From Aurantiochytrium sp. KH105 (lineage: Eukaryota; Sar; Bigyra; Thraustochytrida; Thraustochytriidae): a stretch of 64,000 bases of DNA. A program made the translations under genes and the position numbers. The notes below the pieces were generated by a model. That model searched no databases and was not told where the DNA came from. It saw nothing but the letters and a program-made list of their open reading frames with translations. Shown here one piece after another: positions 1-9,465 of the stretch; positions within the stretch are counted from its first letter, which is position 1; every line of letters begins with the position of its first letter. Where the stretch lies: positions 1 to 64,000 of the forward strand of contig BGKB01000122.1 in the NCBI GenBank assembly GCA_003116975.1, written 5' to 3'.

Positions 1-590
1 CAGCTTGAGAGCTTTAAACGCATTTCGGATAAAAGAATAAAAAGAACGCCCCCTTACTAGTAGACTAGTAGTACGACGCGGGTCATCAGCGTGGCCGGCG
101 GGCGCCCTAGCCGATTGATTTCTGACTAACGTGCCCTATTTCCCGTGCGCAGGATTGATTCGCAGAGAATTTAATAGCGCGTTCGATTGACCGACCAGGT
201 AAGGCAACAACCATGGTGAGCTAGCGAGCTAACCGCTTGAAATTGGTGAGCGCCCGCGAGCGTCGAACGATCTGAGAACAAGTCTATTTTTTGTTCTATT
301 TTTCTTTTTTCTTTTTTGGGCCGCATCAGTCAGTCAGTCTGGCTGCTGAGCAAAACAAAATAAACAAACCCCGAAAGAACGAGCGCGAAGACATTTTGCG
401 AGTCTGACGAGGAGCGGAGCACGGACGCTGCGCGGCGGGAGAAGGGTAGCGAGGGTGGAGGCGGCGCACAGCCCGGCGAAGAGCGAGTAGGCTCTTTGTG
501 TGTCTCGTCTCGAGGCAAGTGGCGGACGACGAGCTCATCAAGTTGCGTTCGAAGATCGAGATCTTGCCCTTCCGAGCGCGGGTGACACGC
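1..590. other. upstream flank of the first gene, no gene seen
   Basis: No convincing coding region. The stretch holds a CCCTATTTCCCGTGCGCAGG sequence near 133-152 that resembles a motif found upstream of other genes here, and a short CAGT tandem repeat near 328-340. It is probably promoter and 5' leader of the gene starting at 649. Confidence 0.5.
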
Positions 591-596
591 AGGCAG

Positions 597-628
<32 letters not shown>

Positions 629-630
629 GC
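591..630. repeat. (GCAA)n tandem array in 5' leader
   Basis: About nine copies of a GCAA/CAAG tetranucleotide lie 20-55 bp before the ATG at 649. It belongs to a window-wide pattern of short tandem repeats just upstream of start codons. Confidence 0.9.
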
Positions 631-648
631 TAGTCATCGTCAAGAAGG

Positions 649-1926
649 ATGACTTCCGTAGCCAAGACGATCAGGGAAGGAACGACGTCGGAAACGTATG
701 ATCTCAAAGGTCTGACGCAGGAACAGGCCAATGAAGTGATGAAAGCAGCGTTTGAGGAGCCTCTGAAGCTCCCTACAATGATTAAGATCACGCTGACGGT
801 GGGCGCCGGCAAGCTCAACCGAGCCAAGTACGACGACGACCTTGGAAAGTGGGTTTGCAACGCCCTGAAAGACATCGGTTACGAAGATGACCGCGGCGCA
901 AGCTTGAGCATGCAGTGCGCAGGATCCTTCAAGTTCCAGCACGACACAGGCAAGAACATGAAGTATGTGCACGTGTTTCCGCGCGTGGACGACTCAGTCG
1001 AGGAGGAGGACGACGGAGACGATTCGAACGGTGCAGGTGGGGGCCAGCGCGGAGGGTCACCATTATCTGCCGAATGGCTCTGCATCGCGTCCCAAATGAA
1101 GACCTTTCAGCAAATGGTGAACGCCAAGATGCCAGCGTGGATCGAAAAGCGGAGATGCTCGCAAATGCTCAAAGAACAAATCGATTTGCTGCACAGCGCG
1201 CAGACCAAGCTTTCGTCGCGCGAAGAACTCACGGAGCGCGAACAGCAACTCGTGAATGAGGGCGATGAGGATTTGCTGCAGGAAAAGATCACCTTTCTGG
1301 TGGACAAGATGAAGTCCATGGTGGAGAACGGCAAGCTCACATCGGGAGAGAAGGAACTCGTGCTGGAGCAGGTCTCGTCCAAGATGGATGCTGCGAAGTC
1401 CCAGCTCGAGGACTGCGGTGATGATCAACCAAAGAAACGCGAGAGACTCGAGACGGGTCTCAAGGCTGCTACAGAACGCAAAGAGAAGATTGCAGGCATC
1501 TCGCCCATCAAGCACGAGCTGAGCAACTTGAAAGAGCTGCGCACGGTGTGGCGCAAGCTTGCCCCGATGGATAGACTTCTTGAAAAGGCTGGCCCTAAGG
1601 GCGCATGGAGTGCCAAATTGTCTCCTGCCGAAGCTGAGCGGCTGGGCGAAAAGGATTCGCTCGAGGAGGAGCTCCAAGGCCTGCTCGCGGCCTCGCAGCA
1701 TTGGTTTGAGTCAGACGAGGAGTTCCAGGCCCGGGTCGATGCTGCCAGGGCAGAGACGATGGCGTCCTACAAGGCAGCGAGCAAGAAGGCAGCGGCAAAG
1801 GCACCGAAGGCGCCTGGCAATGGCTGGGCAACTGTAGGAAAGTCCAATGCAAAAAAGAACAATCGCGGTGGTCGCGGCGGGGCCTCGAGCGGCAGTGGCA
1901 ATGCTTTCGCTGCTTTGGCCGACTAA
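649..1926 (+). CDS. conserved coiled-coil protein of unknown function
   Basis: A 425-residue intronless protein. Residues about 1-115 form a compact region containing GLTQEQANEVMKAAF and a motif KLNRAKYDDDLGKWV, then CAGSFKFQHDTGKNMKYVHVFPRV. A short acidic/Gly linker follows, then a long charged alpha-helical region (about 150-370) rich in Glu, Lys and Leu that should form coiled coil. The C-terminus is a basic Gly/Arg/Asn tail (NNRGGRGGASSGSG) that could contact RNA. I believe similar proteins of unknown function occur in other stramenopiles, but I cannot name a domain. The ATG at 649 is the first in frame and follows a GCAA repeat leader. There is no signal peptide or membrane segment, so it is probably cytosolic or nuclear. 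Confidence 0.8.
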   Translation: MTSVAKTIREGTTSETYDLKGLTQEQANEVMKAAFEEPLKLPTMIKITLTVGAGKLNRAKYDDDLGKWVCNALKDIGYEDDRGASLSMQCAGSFKFQHDTGKNMKYVHVFPRVDDSVEEEDDGDDSNGAGGGQRGGSPLSAEWLCIASQMKTFQQMVNAKMPAWIEKRRCSQMLKEQIDLLHSAQTKLSSREELTEREQQLVNEGDEDLLQEKITFLVDKMKSMVENGKLTSGEKELVLEQVSSKMDAAKSQLEDCGDDQPKKRERLETGLKAATERKEKIAGISPIKHELSNLKELRTVWRKLAPMDRLLEKAGPKGAWSAKLSPAEAERLGEKDSLEEELQGLLAASQHWFESDEEFQARVDAARAETMASYKAASKKAAAKAPKAPGNGWATVGKSNAKKNNRGGRGGASSGSGNAFAALAD

Positions 1927-2001
1927 AAGAAATCTTTTGTTTGTTTATGATTGAGACTTTTCGGTCTCTTTTGCTTGACACGTTCTCTCTGTATCTCAGA
2001 G

Positions 2002-2040
<39 letters not shown>

Positions 2041-2483
2041 TATTCGTGTTTGCGTTGCATCAAACTAAATCACTACAGACGGAGCGGTTCTTTTTGGACG
2101 CATTCGACATCTACAGCGTAAAATGATAAATCTTGCTTGGTCTTGATGGTGGAGCGCTTGCTTGAGTCGTTGATTTGGATCGATCGCTACAATTAATCGT
2201 TTCAATGTATGAGTTTGCTTCAAGAATGATGTGATGCAAGCAGGCAAGTATGGATAGAAGCTTGAAGAGTAAAAGAAGCAACAACATTAAAATATGCAAA
2301 CACCCAACGTTCCTTTCCTTGTTCCCGAACAGAAAGTCAATCTATAGAGGATGGCCCGAAGAAGAAGAAGAAGAAGAAGAAGAAGAAAAGAAGGGAGGCT
2401 GCTCGAAATTTGTTGAGGATACCAACAAAAAGCGGAACGACTTTCGCTTCAAAGAGTGCCAACAACGACTAACATGACCCTTT
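1927..2483. other. convergent intergenic region with (GT)n and (GAA)n arrays
   Basis: This lies between the 3' ends of the + gene ending at 1926 and the - gene ending at 2484. It contains a (GT)n microsatellite at about 2003-2039 and a (GAA)n array at about 2358-2388. No coding region is supported. Confidence 0.6.
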
Positions 2484-3281
2484 TTAGGTGAAGAAGCCGT
2501 AGGCACCAGCAAGACGCGCTTTCAGAGCAGCCTCTTCATCCCGCTGCACGGCACCTGCGCTCGGTTTTCCGTGCGAGAATACAAGACACCGAACCCCCTT
2601 GATGCCCATGACTCGCTTGACGGAATCTTGGGTAGCCTTGCGATCCATGACGCGAAAACCAATCTGGTTTGCTTGCACGCCAGCGACAAGTCCAAGGCTG
2701 AGCTTCTCGCCTACGACGAGAAGGTGATCCGTAATAAAGAGCGTGCCACTTGGTTTGTGAAAGACAATCACCTCCACGCGAGGACGCCTGTTGGGGAAAA
2801 GGCCGGGCTGGCGACTGCCCAGCCATGGAACGAGCTTCAAAGTATCCTCTGAAATTGCTTCAATCTCTGGGTTTTCGCGATCCAAGACAATGATGCCTTC
2901 TGCGCGAATATCCGGGTTCACCTTGAGCGGTCGCTTGCTGGCAATCACCGTCTGCGCTTCAGGAAAGTGGTCTTGCCACAAGCGAATGGAAAAGTGGTGC
3001 CAGTCTCCCGTGGAGATAAGCCACGCCAGGCGAACCTCCTGGAACTCGCAGAGCTCCTCGACCGCGCGAAATCCGTCCTCGTCAATGTCCGTGAGGTTCA
3101 CGACGATCATCTCCTTGCGTTCCGGGTCCTTGATGAGCACGGCATTGTTGTCGATGGGGAGCGCCCCGAACATGTGAAACGGGGCATGCAGAAGCCAAAT
3201 GTTTTCGCCCAGCGGGAAAGGCCTCTTGTTTCGCACGCACTCCAGGCCGGCGTCCTCAAGTTCCGAGTTCTCTTCCGCCAT
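2484..3281 (-). CDS. metallo-beta-lactamase-fold protein (DUF4336-like)
   Basis: A 265-residue protein with the pattern of the metallo-beta-lactamase fold: LGENIWLLHAPF at the start, a strand MIVVNLTDID, a helix and strand ending ISTGDWHHFSIRLWQDHFPEA, and later VEVIVFHKPSGTLFITDHLL and CLVFSHGKP. These match the order of strands and ligand loops in that superfamily. The usual HxHxDH metal motif appears only as GDWHH, so the site is reduced or different; catalysis cannot be assumed. No targeting signal is obvious. The ATG at 3281 sits in a CAAAGATGGCGG context. It could act as a hydrolase or be a non-enzymatic member; DUF4336 is my best family guess. Confidence 0.65.
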   Translation of the reverse strand: MAEENSELEDAGLECVRNKRPFPLGENIWLLHAPFHMFGALPIDNNAVLIKDPERKEMIVVNLTDIDEDGFRAVEELCEFQEVRLAWLISTGDWHHFSIRLWQDHFPEAQTVIASKRPLKVNPDIRAEGIIVLDRENPEIEAISEDTLKLVPWLGSRQPGLFPNRRPRVEVIVFHKPSGTLFITDHLLVVGEKLSLGLVAGVQANQIGFRVMDRKATQDSVKRVMGIKGVRCLVFSHGKPSAGAVQRDEEAALKARLAGAYGFFT

Positions 3282-3920
3282 CTTTGCAGTAGCTGCTCCT
3301 GCGTCCGGGCTGACTCTCGCTGGCAGCGCTCGAGTGGTCCGGCGCGCTCTGTGCTGCTAGCCGTCCGGTTCACGCGCGCTCGACCGGCAGCTCTGCGTTC
3401 GCGCTTTGCTGGTCCGCGGCGATCAATCGAACAACGTGTCGTAAGCCAGGGAGGGTTGTTGGCATCGCGCTTCCCTTCGCATACATTGACAAGGAAGAAT
3501 GCATTTCCTTTGTACCATTTCCTTTGCCAAGGAAGACCAAGGAGGGGGACGACCGTAAGCCAGTCAAGTAATCTCATCCGCTAGGGCCTAGCTGCGACTG
3601 CAGGCAATCAATCTCGTGGCGAAAACCCCTGGTGCCATGCCATTACGATGAAGAGGCAAACACGTGGCGGCGAGAGTGTATCGTGCAAATTTGCATCCAT
3701 CAAACAAACTCCTCGCCGTGACTTCCGCCATCTTTGCAAGCAGCGAATGGATTCGCAGCGACCACGTCTACAGGCGCAGCTTGCGCTTTCTGCCCGCCCT
3801 CCTGCCCCCAGATTGCAACCATGACGTGCCATTACGTGACGCATGCCATGCTCATGTCGAGTGAACGCGAGATGAGCGTCTGGCGTGGATGAAAGCTGAC
3901 TGCAAATCTTATTGATTTTG
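3282..3920. other. intergenic region between the MBL-like gene and the Harbinger element
   Basis: No gene supported. A 17-bp sequence CTTCCGCCATCTTTGCA at 3272-3288, which includes the start codon of the 2484-3281 gene, recurs exactly at 3722-3738. The second copy opens a 44-codon minus-strand ORF that also begins Met-Ala-Glu. One end of the Harbinger element must lie here or just upstream, but I could not identify terminal inverted repeats by eye. Confidence 0.4.
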
Positions 3921-4053
3921 ATGAGTAATTGCTCTGAATGCGTCCTCTGTAGTTCCTTTGAGCGCAGAACACTTCCCTTTCTTTCTGCCTGACAACGCAC
4001 GCAAGCTGGTGTCGAAGCCGGTAGAAGCGAACGCAGTTGCAAGGAACGTCACC

Positions 4054-5392
4054 ATGGCACTGTTCTGCGTTTGCCCGGCGTTGCTGAAAGTCGAAGACAG
4101 CGCTTTCGTGCCTGCATTCGAACCGGACGACACCTGCGAGGAAAACGTGTTGAATGACTTTTTTCTGAGTGCTCGAGCGTTCTCTTACGGCCTTCTCAAG
4201 GGCCATCGAAATGCGACGATAGTGGCACCAGGAGGAGTTGCTGCGGGGATCACTGCAAACCCATCAGCAAACAAGTCATGGCAAGGAGTCGAGATCGCGA
4301 ACATTTGCGCTCGTTTCGGCGAAGTCATTGCTGCACCAGAGCATTCTTTGATTGTTCAGAATATCCTCGGCGGAACAGAAACTCTTGAAGCCATGAATGC
4401 AGCGGGTGGACGAGATGCCCCAATTCCGAACAAAGTGGAAGCGTGGGAACGTCTAGCTGGAGTGGTCAATGGAAGACTGTGCGTTTCAGGCTTTGACACA
4501 GCGGACGCGGCAAGTGAAGGCCCAGGTAGCAGGTTCGCAAGATTCGAAGTTCAGAATAGATTCCCGAGCTACTGTCCCTCCCTACACCCGGAGGAGGTTC
4601 CTCGTAATCAGTACATCGTCAAGCCGTCTGATCTGCAGTATCTTCGAGGCCGGATCAAAAGATCCATTGTTAAAGCTCTTTCAGACATCGGTAGAAGCGG
4701 TCGTTGTGATCCTGAAGAGGCCCTTCATGGCGCATCGTCGTCCCCAGACCATGACGACTTCACGGGCGAGAGCGCACGCTCTCAGATAGACGTAGCAACA
4801 ACGCCATCGTCAAATGGAAATTCGCGATTGCAAATTCGTATGCCTCCGTCACAAGAGCCAAGCAGTGCATCTCAATCGTCGTCCCCATCAAGAACGGCGC
4901 ATGAAGCAGATAGCAGTGTCGTCGATCTTGATGGCACAGTGCTTGACACCCTGCGCCGGGACGCAGGATTGGCCAAGATCCACTGGGAGGGACCCCTTCA
5001 TATTCTACTTCTGACGCAGTACGGGGATTTGAATGCAAAGACTCTTGTGAGCGGCTTTCTTGGTGCTGGCACACGAGAGACGCAACTAACGTCCAGTGAT
5101 TTGAACCGGACTCGCCGCAGCAGGCATGTGGGATGGAGTCATTGAAGTTATACGGGAGAATGGAAATACACAGAATCTGTTATGGCTTGGCATGGCGAGG
5201 CATGAGTCCATGCGCCGAGAGCAAACTCAAAATATTATGCTCCAGACACTCGAAAAGAAGCGCGAGAAGTTCAGCTATGAAAAGGAGCTTGCGCTTCTTC
5301 GTTTGGAAATCAAGAGGAGAGACGCTGCAACACGGGAACTTGAAGCAATTGGAGTTTGCGGCTACTCATTCAGATACCTCCAACAAGCGTAA
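4054..5392 (+). CDS. second Harbinger gene: unknown protein with C-terminal coiled coil (probably spliced)
   Basis: The main ORF runs from the first good ATG at 4054 (CACCATGG context; the frame stays open back to about 3925) to a stop at 5145. A second ORF in another frame (5126-5392) has a charged amphipathic sequence, KKREKFSYEKELALLRLEIK, typical of the C-terminal coiled coil of Harbinger accessory proteins. A phase-compatible intron from a GT at 5063 to an AG at 5120 or 5123, with a CTAAC branch-like site at 5086-5090, would join them. GTGAGC at 5047 looks like a better donor but is out of phase. The N-terminal 300 residues match no family I know; no clear Myb/SANT helix trio is visible. 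Its position tail-to-tail with the transposase is the main evidence for its role. A frameshift instead of an intron is the alternative. Confidence 0.5.
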
Positions 5393-5461
5393 GCTGCAGC
5401 TGCTTGCTATGCACCAGAATGCAGTACTGAAACGTTAACTCAAGGAAATGTAATCGTCTTT

Positions 5462-7231
5462 TTAGGAATCTCTCGCTCCCGATGATAAACGGCGTCGTTT
5501 CGATGTGCGATCCTCAATTACTTGTTGTTCGCGTCGCCGAGTGCCCGATACTGACAGTGAAATCTGGTAGTGTTGGGCCAGTTGGAGCGTTAGCTGTTGG
5601 CGTCGCGCCTGTCCTGTTTTACTTGCTCGGTCTCTCGTTGGTGAGCCCGAAACGCTATTTGTATGAACGTGCGCCGGCGTTGTATCATCATTAAATGTCC
5701 CCGTGAGTCTATTCCGAGTACGTGCCAATATTTCCACGCCGTCGGACCAGACGCGCTCGTCGATGCAGTGATTGTGCAGGGCTGCAGCAGCGTACATCAA
5801 ATTTATGCGATCTCCAGGACATCCAAAGTGCAGGGGTGTTCGGAATACGCGCCATTTGTCTTTGAAAATGCCGAACGCGCACTCGACTGGCGACCTCAGA
5901 CTAGACGCCTTGATGTTGAAACCTCTTGCTTGATCAGCGGTGACACCTGCATGGCAACTGTACTGCCGGTAAGGAATCATGACATGATCATCAAGTGCAT
6001 AGCCTCCATCGCCAATAAACCAGAAATCCCCAAGGTCAGGTCGAGATTCCTGAAGCCAACGTCCGAGAGGAGAGAGGCTGAAAGCGAGAGCGTCATTGGT
6101 ACTCCCAGAGCTGTCAACATGAAACATCGTGAAGCGCCTGCGGGCATCAACACAGGCCTGTACATTTACGGGAGACTTTGTCGTCTTGTGATTGCGCATG
6201 CCTCGATCATTTGGCACAACAATTTGCCTGTCAACCTCAAGCAGCATCCCATCAAAAGCGCCTATGCAGTTTTGCATGGTCTTAATACCGCGTGCTGCAC
6301 CAAAAGTAAGTCTGTTGAATCCTTCGGCCAGCTTCGAGCGCTTCTCGACAGTATCAAAAGCAGATATACCGTCAGGTACAAAGAGGTGCCTCCGGTTGCA
6401 GACAATGTCCCGCGCCTCAGCTACATTACGAATTGCACACGATGTGCTGATGTTCATTACGAGACTGATTACGTGGCAATCGCGTCCTGCGCAGTACAAA
6501 ATGAGACATGCGAGAATACAAATCGGCTCACAGAAGCCTCTCCCAACGCCTGCCTCCTTGTTACGCTTGAACAGGTCTCTGATATTGGCTCCTTCGGTCA
6601 GCTTTGTGAAAAAGCTTTCAACATGCTTTGGCCACATGCGAAACATGCCATAGAACATCTGCGATCGATGAGACTTTACCATGTCCCATGTGTAAGGGTG
6701 AGAGGTTTTCGTCAGCCGGTACGAACGAGGCGATGACGCTGCACGCAGTTCCTCTATCCGCAGAAGAGTAACGGCAGTCACTTCGTGAGCGGTGTTTCGC
6801 TGCATCTGAAACAGAGCTTCCGCTCGGATCTTGAGCTCTTTACGCTCTTGTCTTCTAAGTCGGCCAACGAGGATCTCAAATATCCGATCTTGGTGATCAC
6901 TCTTTGGTTTCAACCTGTCAAAAGCTGCAAAATCTCTGGCTCGAGCTACTTTTCGAAAGGCGCTTGCGATCGATTCGAGCTCTTTAAATACACAGAGAAG
7001 AGCAGCGAAAATTTCTTCTGACGACTCCAGCAAGGCCAAGTTCGCCTCTGGGCTGCTTGCAAGGTAGGCAAGGTCTCCGTCTTCTTCGATGTCAGGAACG
7101 TCATCTTCAAAAGTCAAGCGGGGCAGTGCGAGGTTTGAGTTTACGAGAAGAAGGATCAGCTCAAGCTCTGCTATCTCGTCCTCTGGCTTAGGAGCGTCTC
7201 GAGCACCATGAGCCATTGCACCATGAGCCAT
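5462..7231 (-). CDS. PIF/Harbinger transposase (DDE_Tnp_4 superfamily)
   Basis: A 589-residue protein from the ATG at 7231. The catalytic half has the HARBI1-like signature in order: IGAFDGMLLEVDRQ (first Asp), a strand VNVQACVDARRRFTMFHVD, FWFIGDGGYALDD (second Asp), and SSLRSPVECAFGIFKDKWRVF (Glu). It closes with AAALHNHCIDERVW, the usual family ending. The upstream 150 residues are helical and charged, and a region around YGMFRMWPKHVESFF should be the HTH/DNA-binding part. All three acidic residues are present and the frame is intact over 1.7 kb, so the enzyme may still be active. The N-terminus contains a direct repeat (Met-Ala-His-Gly-Ala twice), so ATG 7216 is an alternative start. The C-terminal Arg-rich tail may be nuclear-targeting. 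Confidence 0.88.
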   Translation of the reverse strand: MAHGAMAHGARDAPKPEDEIAELELILLLVNSNLALPRLTFEDDVPDIEEDGDLAYLASSPEANLALLESSEEIFAALLCVFKELESIASAFRKVARARDFAAFDRLKPKSDHQDRIFEILVGRLRRQERKELKIRAEALFQMQRNTAHEVTAVTLLRIEELRAASSPRSYRLTKTSHPYTWDMVKSHRSQMFYGMFRMWPKHVESFFTKLTEGANIRDLFKRNKEAGVGRGFCEPICILACLILYCAGRDCHVISLVMNISTSCAIRNVAEARDIVCNRRHLFVPDGISAFDTVEKRSKLAEGFNRLTFGAARGIKTMQNCIGAFDGMLLEVDRQIVVPNDRGMRNHKTTKSPVNVQACVDARRRFTMFHVDSSGSTNDALAFSLSPLGRWLQESRPDLGDFWFIGDGGYALDDHVMIPYRQYSCHAGVTADQARGFNIKASSLRSPVECAFGIFKDKWRVFRTPLHFGCPGDRINLMYAAAALHNHCIDERVWSDGVEILARTRNRLTGTFNDDTTPAHVHTNSVSGSPTRDRASKTGQARRQQLTLQLAQHYQISLSVSGTRRREQQVIEDRTSKRRRLSSGARDS

Positions 7232-7264
7232 TGCACTTGTCCAGACGTCACGCCGTCTCGACAC

Positions 7265-7749
7265 GGACCGACGCTATCAAAGAGGAGCTCAATCACGATC
7301 AGTCCGCGCGCTACGTTCGCCCGTACGTGTTGGCTGCCCTCACGCGATAGCTGTGTGCGCGCCGCGCGCGCGCTTACCGCGTTCTGCGATACTAACCACC
7401 GCCCTCTCCCTTTCCCCTTTCTACGCCCCTTCCCCTCGATCTCAACCTAACTGTAAATGTTGACAGTTTGAACGATTGAGTCAGGATGTGTTCAGATTTG
7501 GTCGCGTTGAGGTCACACCACCCACCTTGAACCCGAACTTGCTTGAATTCGCTTGAACCTGAGAGAAAGTTCAAAAGCGCGTAAACTAGCACTCCACGGA
7601 GCGCTTCGACGTCTCGGCGTTGGCTGTTCGGATATCCCACTTGCGCGCGTCTTGAAGACGGCGAAATCAGGACTTCGCGCCCTAGTCGTACGGGAGCGAG
7701 CAATCCAAAGACCTATTGCGCAGCCTCAGTTTTCGGGCAAGCTCACGCA
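7265..7749. other. flank between Harbinger element and F-box-like pseudogene
   Basis: No gene supported. Contains CCCACTTGCGCGCG (7639-7652) and CAAAGACCTATT (7706-7717), both of which recur in the RPL35/RACK1 intergenic region, so this is probably the old promoter of the 7750 gene. The other end of the Harbinger element should also be here. Confidence 0.4.
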
Positions 7750-9465
7750 ATGCTGACGCCTCCGAGCACGGATGCCGTCGCGGCTACCTTTTCCGCTGCG
7801 TCAGCGATGTGCAAGGGCCAGCCGCAGATGGATTTTCTCCAATATGGCAACTCCATTCCCGCGCGGATTCTGGGCGAGCGTGTGAAAGGTCTCTTTGATC
7901 CTCGAGACAGACCCTTCTCGAAGCTTCCAACGGCAAAGGCGGCTGTCAAGGCAGCCTTGGCCGTTGGCCTCACGACTGCACCTATGATTTCTCTTGCAGA
8001 AAAGGCAATTGCCGATGGCCACCCTCGGCCTGCATGGTCCAGTCCCGCTGAGGCCGCTCTGGAGGCCTTGGAAAAGAGCGAAACGTGCCCTTAAGCGCCT
8101 TTTGGCCAAAACTCGGTGCTAACTCACAGGAAGAGGCAGTGCCGTTCAGTCCCAATTGCCCCGCGCTTGCAAAGAGGCCGGTGAGCTCTGATTGCCCCAC
8201 GCCTACAAAGAGAGTCAAAACGGCACACCAACCCTCTCCCCATCAACCACATCGTTTCCAGAATTCCTTCTCTCGAAGCTGCTCGATCTCTGCAATGTGG
8301 AAAGTATATTGGCTTTCGTCGATACCTGCAAGTTGCACGCCAAATTCCTGGACAGACACTGGCAAAAGATCATGGAAAGTGCTGGTGTCGTAAAAGTGTT
8401 CATGTCGTGTCGTCTGCACATGCAAGTTCGTTTACCCCCGCCTCGGTTTACACTCCGTGCATTCATCACGATGCTCGCAACGAATGCTTGCGCAGGATGC
8501 GGGCACGAGGCGTCTGACGCTGAGTATATTCATGTGCCTGCCTGCAAAGCTTGTTCAGGTCTGTACGCCGGTAACTTCGTGCCGCAAAAGGACATTTCCA
8601 AGTTCTGCATGGAGCGAGTGAGTAAGCTCGCTCCAGCCTACACAGTACAGATACGCCATCGGCCTTACGAGGTGTACGCCAATATGCGATGGTCGGGGGA
8701 TCTTTGGTGGCTTGCGCGCGATAACCCCGATCAGCTCGCGCATGAGGAAAGCAAGGCCCGGCGCGGAAAGACCCGAGTAGAGAAGCGCTCTCCGGCCGTT
8801 GATTGCTTTGGAAAACTTCTCGATAGGGTACCTGACTGGCTTGCAGGCCATCCTGTGTTTGATCAAATAATGACCGGGAAACTTGGGGTTGTCAAAGATA
8901 AAGAAATAATACTTGAGGAATTGCGTCGTGCGATGCTTCTCGAAGATGAGACAAAGATTGTAGATGGCAGGCTGCATCCACTGACGTGAAAAGTCCTGGA
9001 CAAAAGAAAGTACATCTTCTTACGTGAAAAGTCCTGGACAAAAGAAAGTACATCTTCTTGGGAGACTCCGTGGCTTGCACAACAGTAAATGATGCTTTGA
9101 AAGAAATAAACACGACAGATGAGGCCTCCGCAAAAGTCCTCCGTGACATGCCAGCGGATGCAACCGTCTCTGATTGTGTTCATTTTCTTCTTCCCGACCC
9201 TGAGCGGCGCGAGAAGGTTCTTGCAGCATGCAACAACTTGCAGCCTTCCACGTTCGCTCATAGGTATCTTTCAGACCACGCGTCACGCTCTGGTTTGCTG
9301 TGCGCCCTAGAAGGCCGGCCGGAGCCGATGATGATGGTGTGGAGCCAACTCAGCCCCAGATTGGGAAATATAACAGCTCGTGTGAAACTATATCGAAACG
9401 TCTTCAACAAAGTACAGACAGAGATGCACTCAGAGTATGATTGGGCACAGTGTGAACTGGCATAA
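7750..9465 (+). pseudogene. degraded F-box-like protein gene
   Basis: Coding-looking sequence runs through four frames. Frame 1 from ATG 7750 ends at TAA 8092. From about 8130 frame 0 reads a Pro/Lys-rich linker with a repeated CPxxxKR pattern. From about 8262 frame 2 reads an F-box-like stretch (FLLSKLLDLCNVESILAFV) and a Cys/His cluster (CAGCGHEASDAEYIHVPACKACSG) that may bind zinc. Frame 2 meets TGA at 8987 inside a 38-bp tandem duplication. Frame 1 resumes after the second copy and continues to 9465. With only one copy of the duplication the last two segments would be in one frame, separated only by the TGA. GT-AG joins tried by eye at the earlier junctions (for example 8085-8129 and 8181-8261) do not restore phase. 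It could be a spliced gene with an unusual structure, but decay is the simpler reading. Confidence 0.6.
8984..9059 (+). repeat. perfect 38-bp tandem duplication
   Basis: Positions 8984-9021 and 9022-9059 are identical. Because 38 is not a multiple of three, the duplication shifts the frame of the F-box-like gene. Each copy starts ACG TGA in the local frame. Perfect identity suggests a recent event. Confidence 0.97.

Larger units (their letters stand above)
3920..7265. mobile_element. PIF/Harbinger-type DNA transposon (two convergent genes; ends undefined)
   Basis: The region combines a complete-looking Harbinger DDE transposase gene (minus strand, 5462-7231) with a second gene of unknown family (plus strand, about 4054-5392) whose 3' end faces it 70 bp away. 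PIF/Harbinger elements characteristically encode a transposase plus a second DNA-binding protein needed for transposition. Boundaries are approximate: terminal inverted repeats and a 3-bp target duplication were not recognised, so the limits given are those of the two genes. Codon use is less GC-biased than the flanking housekeeping genes, which is consistent with a mobile origin. Confidence 0.7.
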
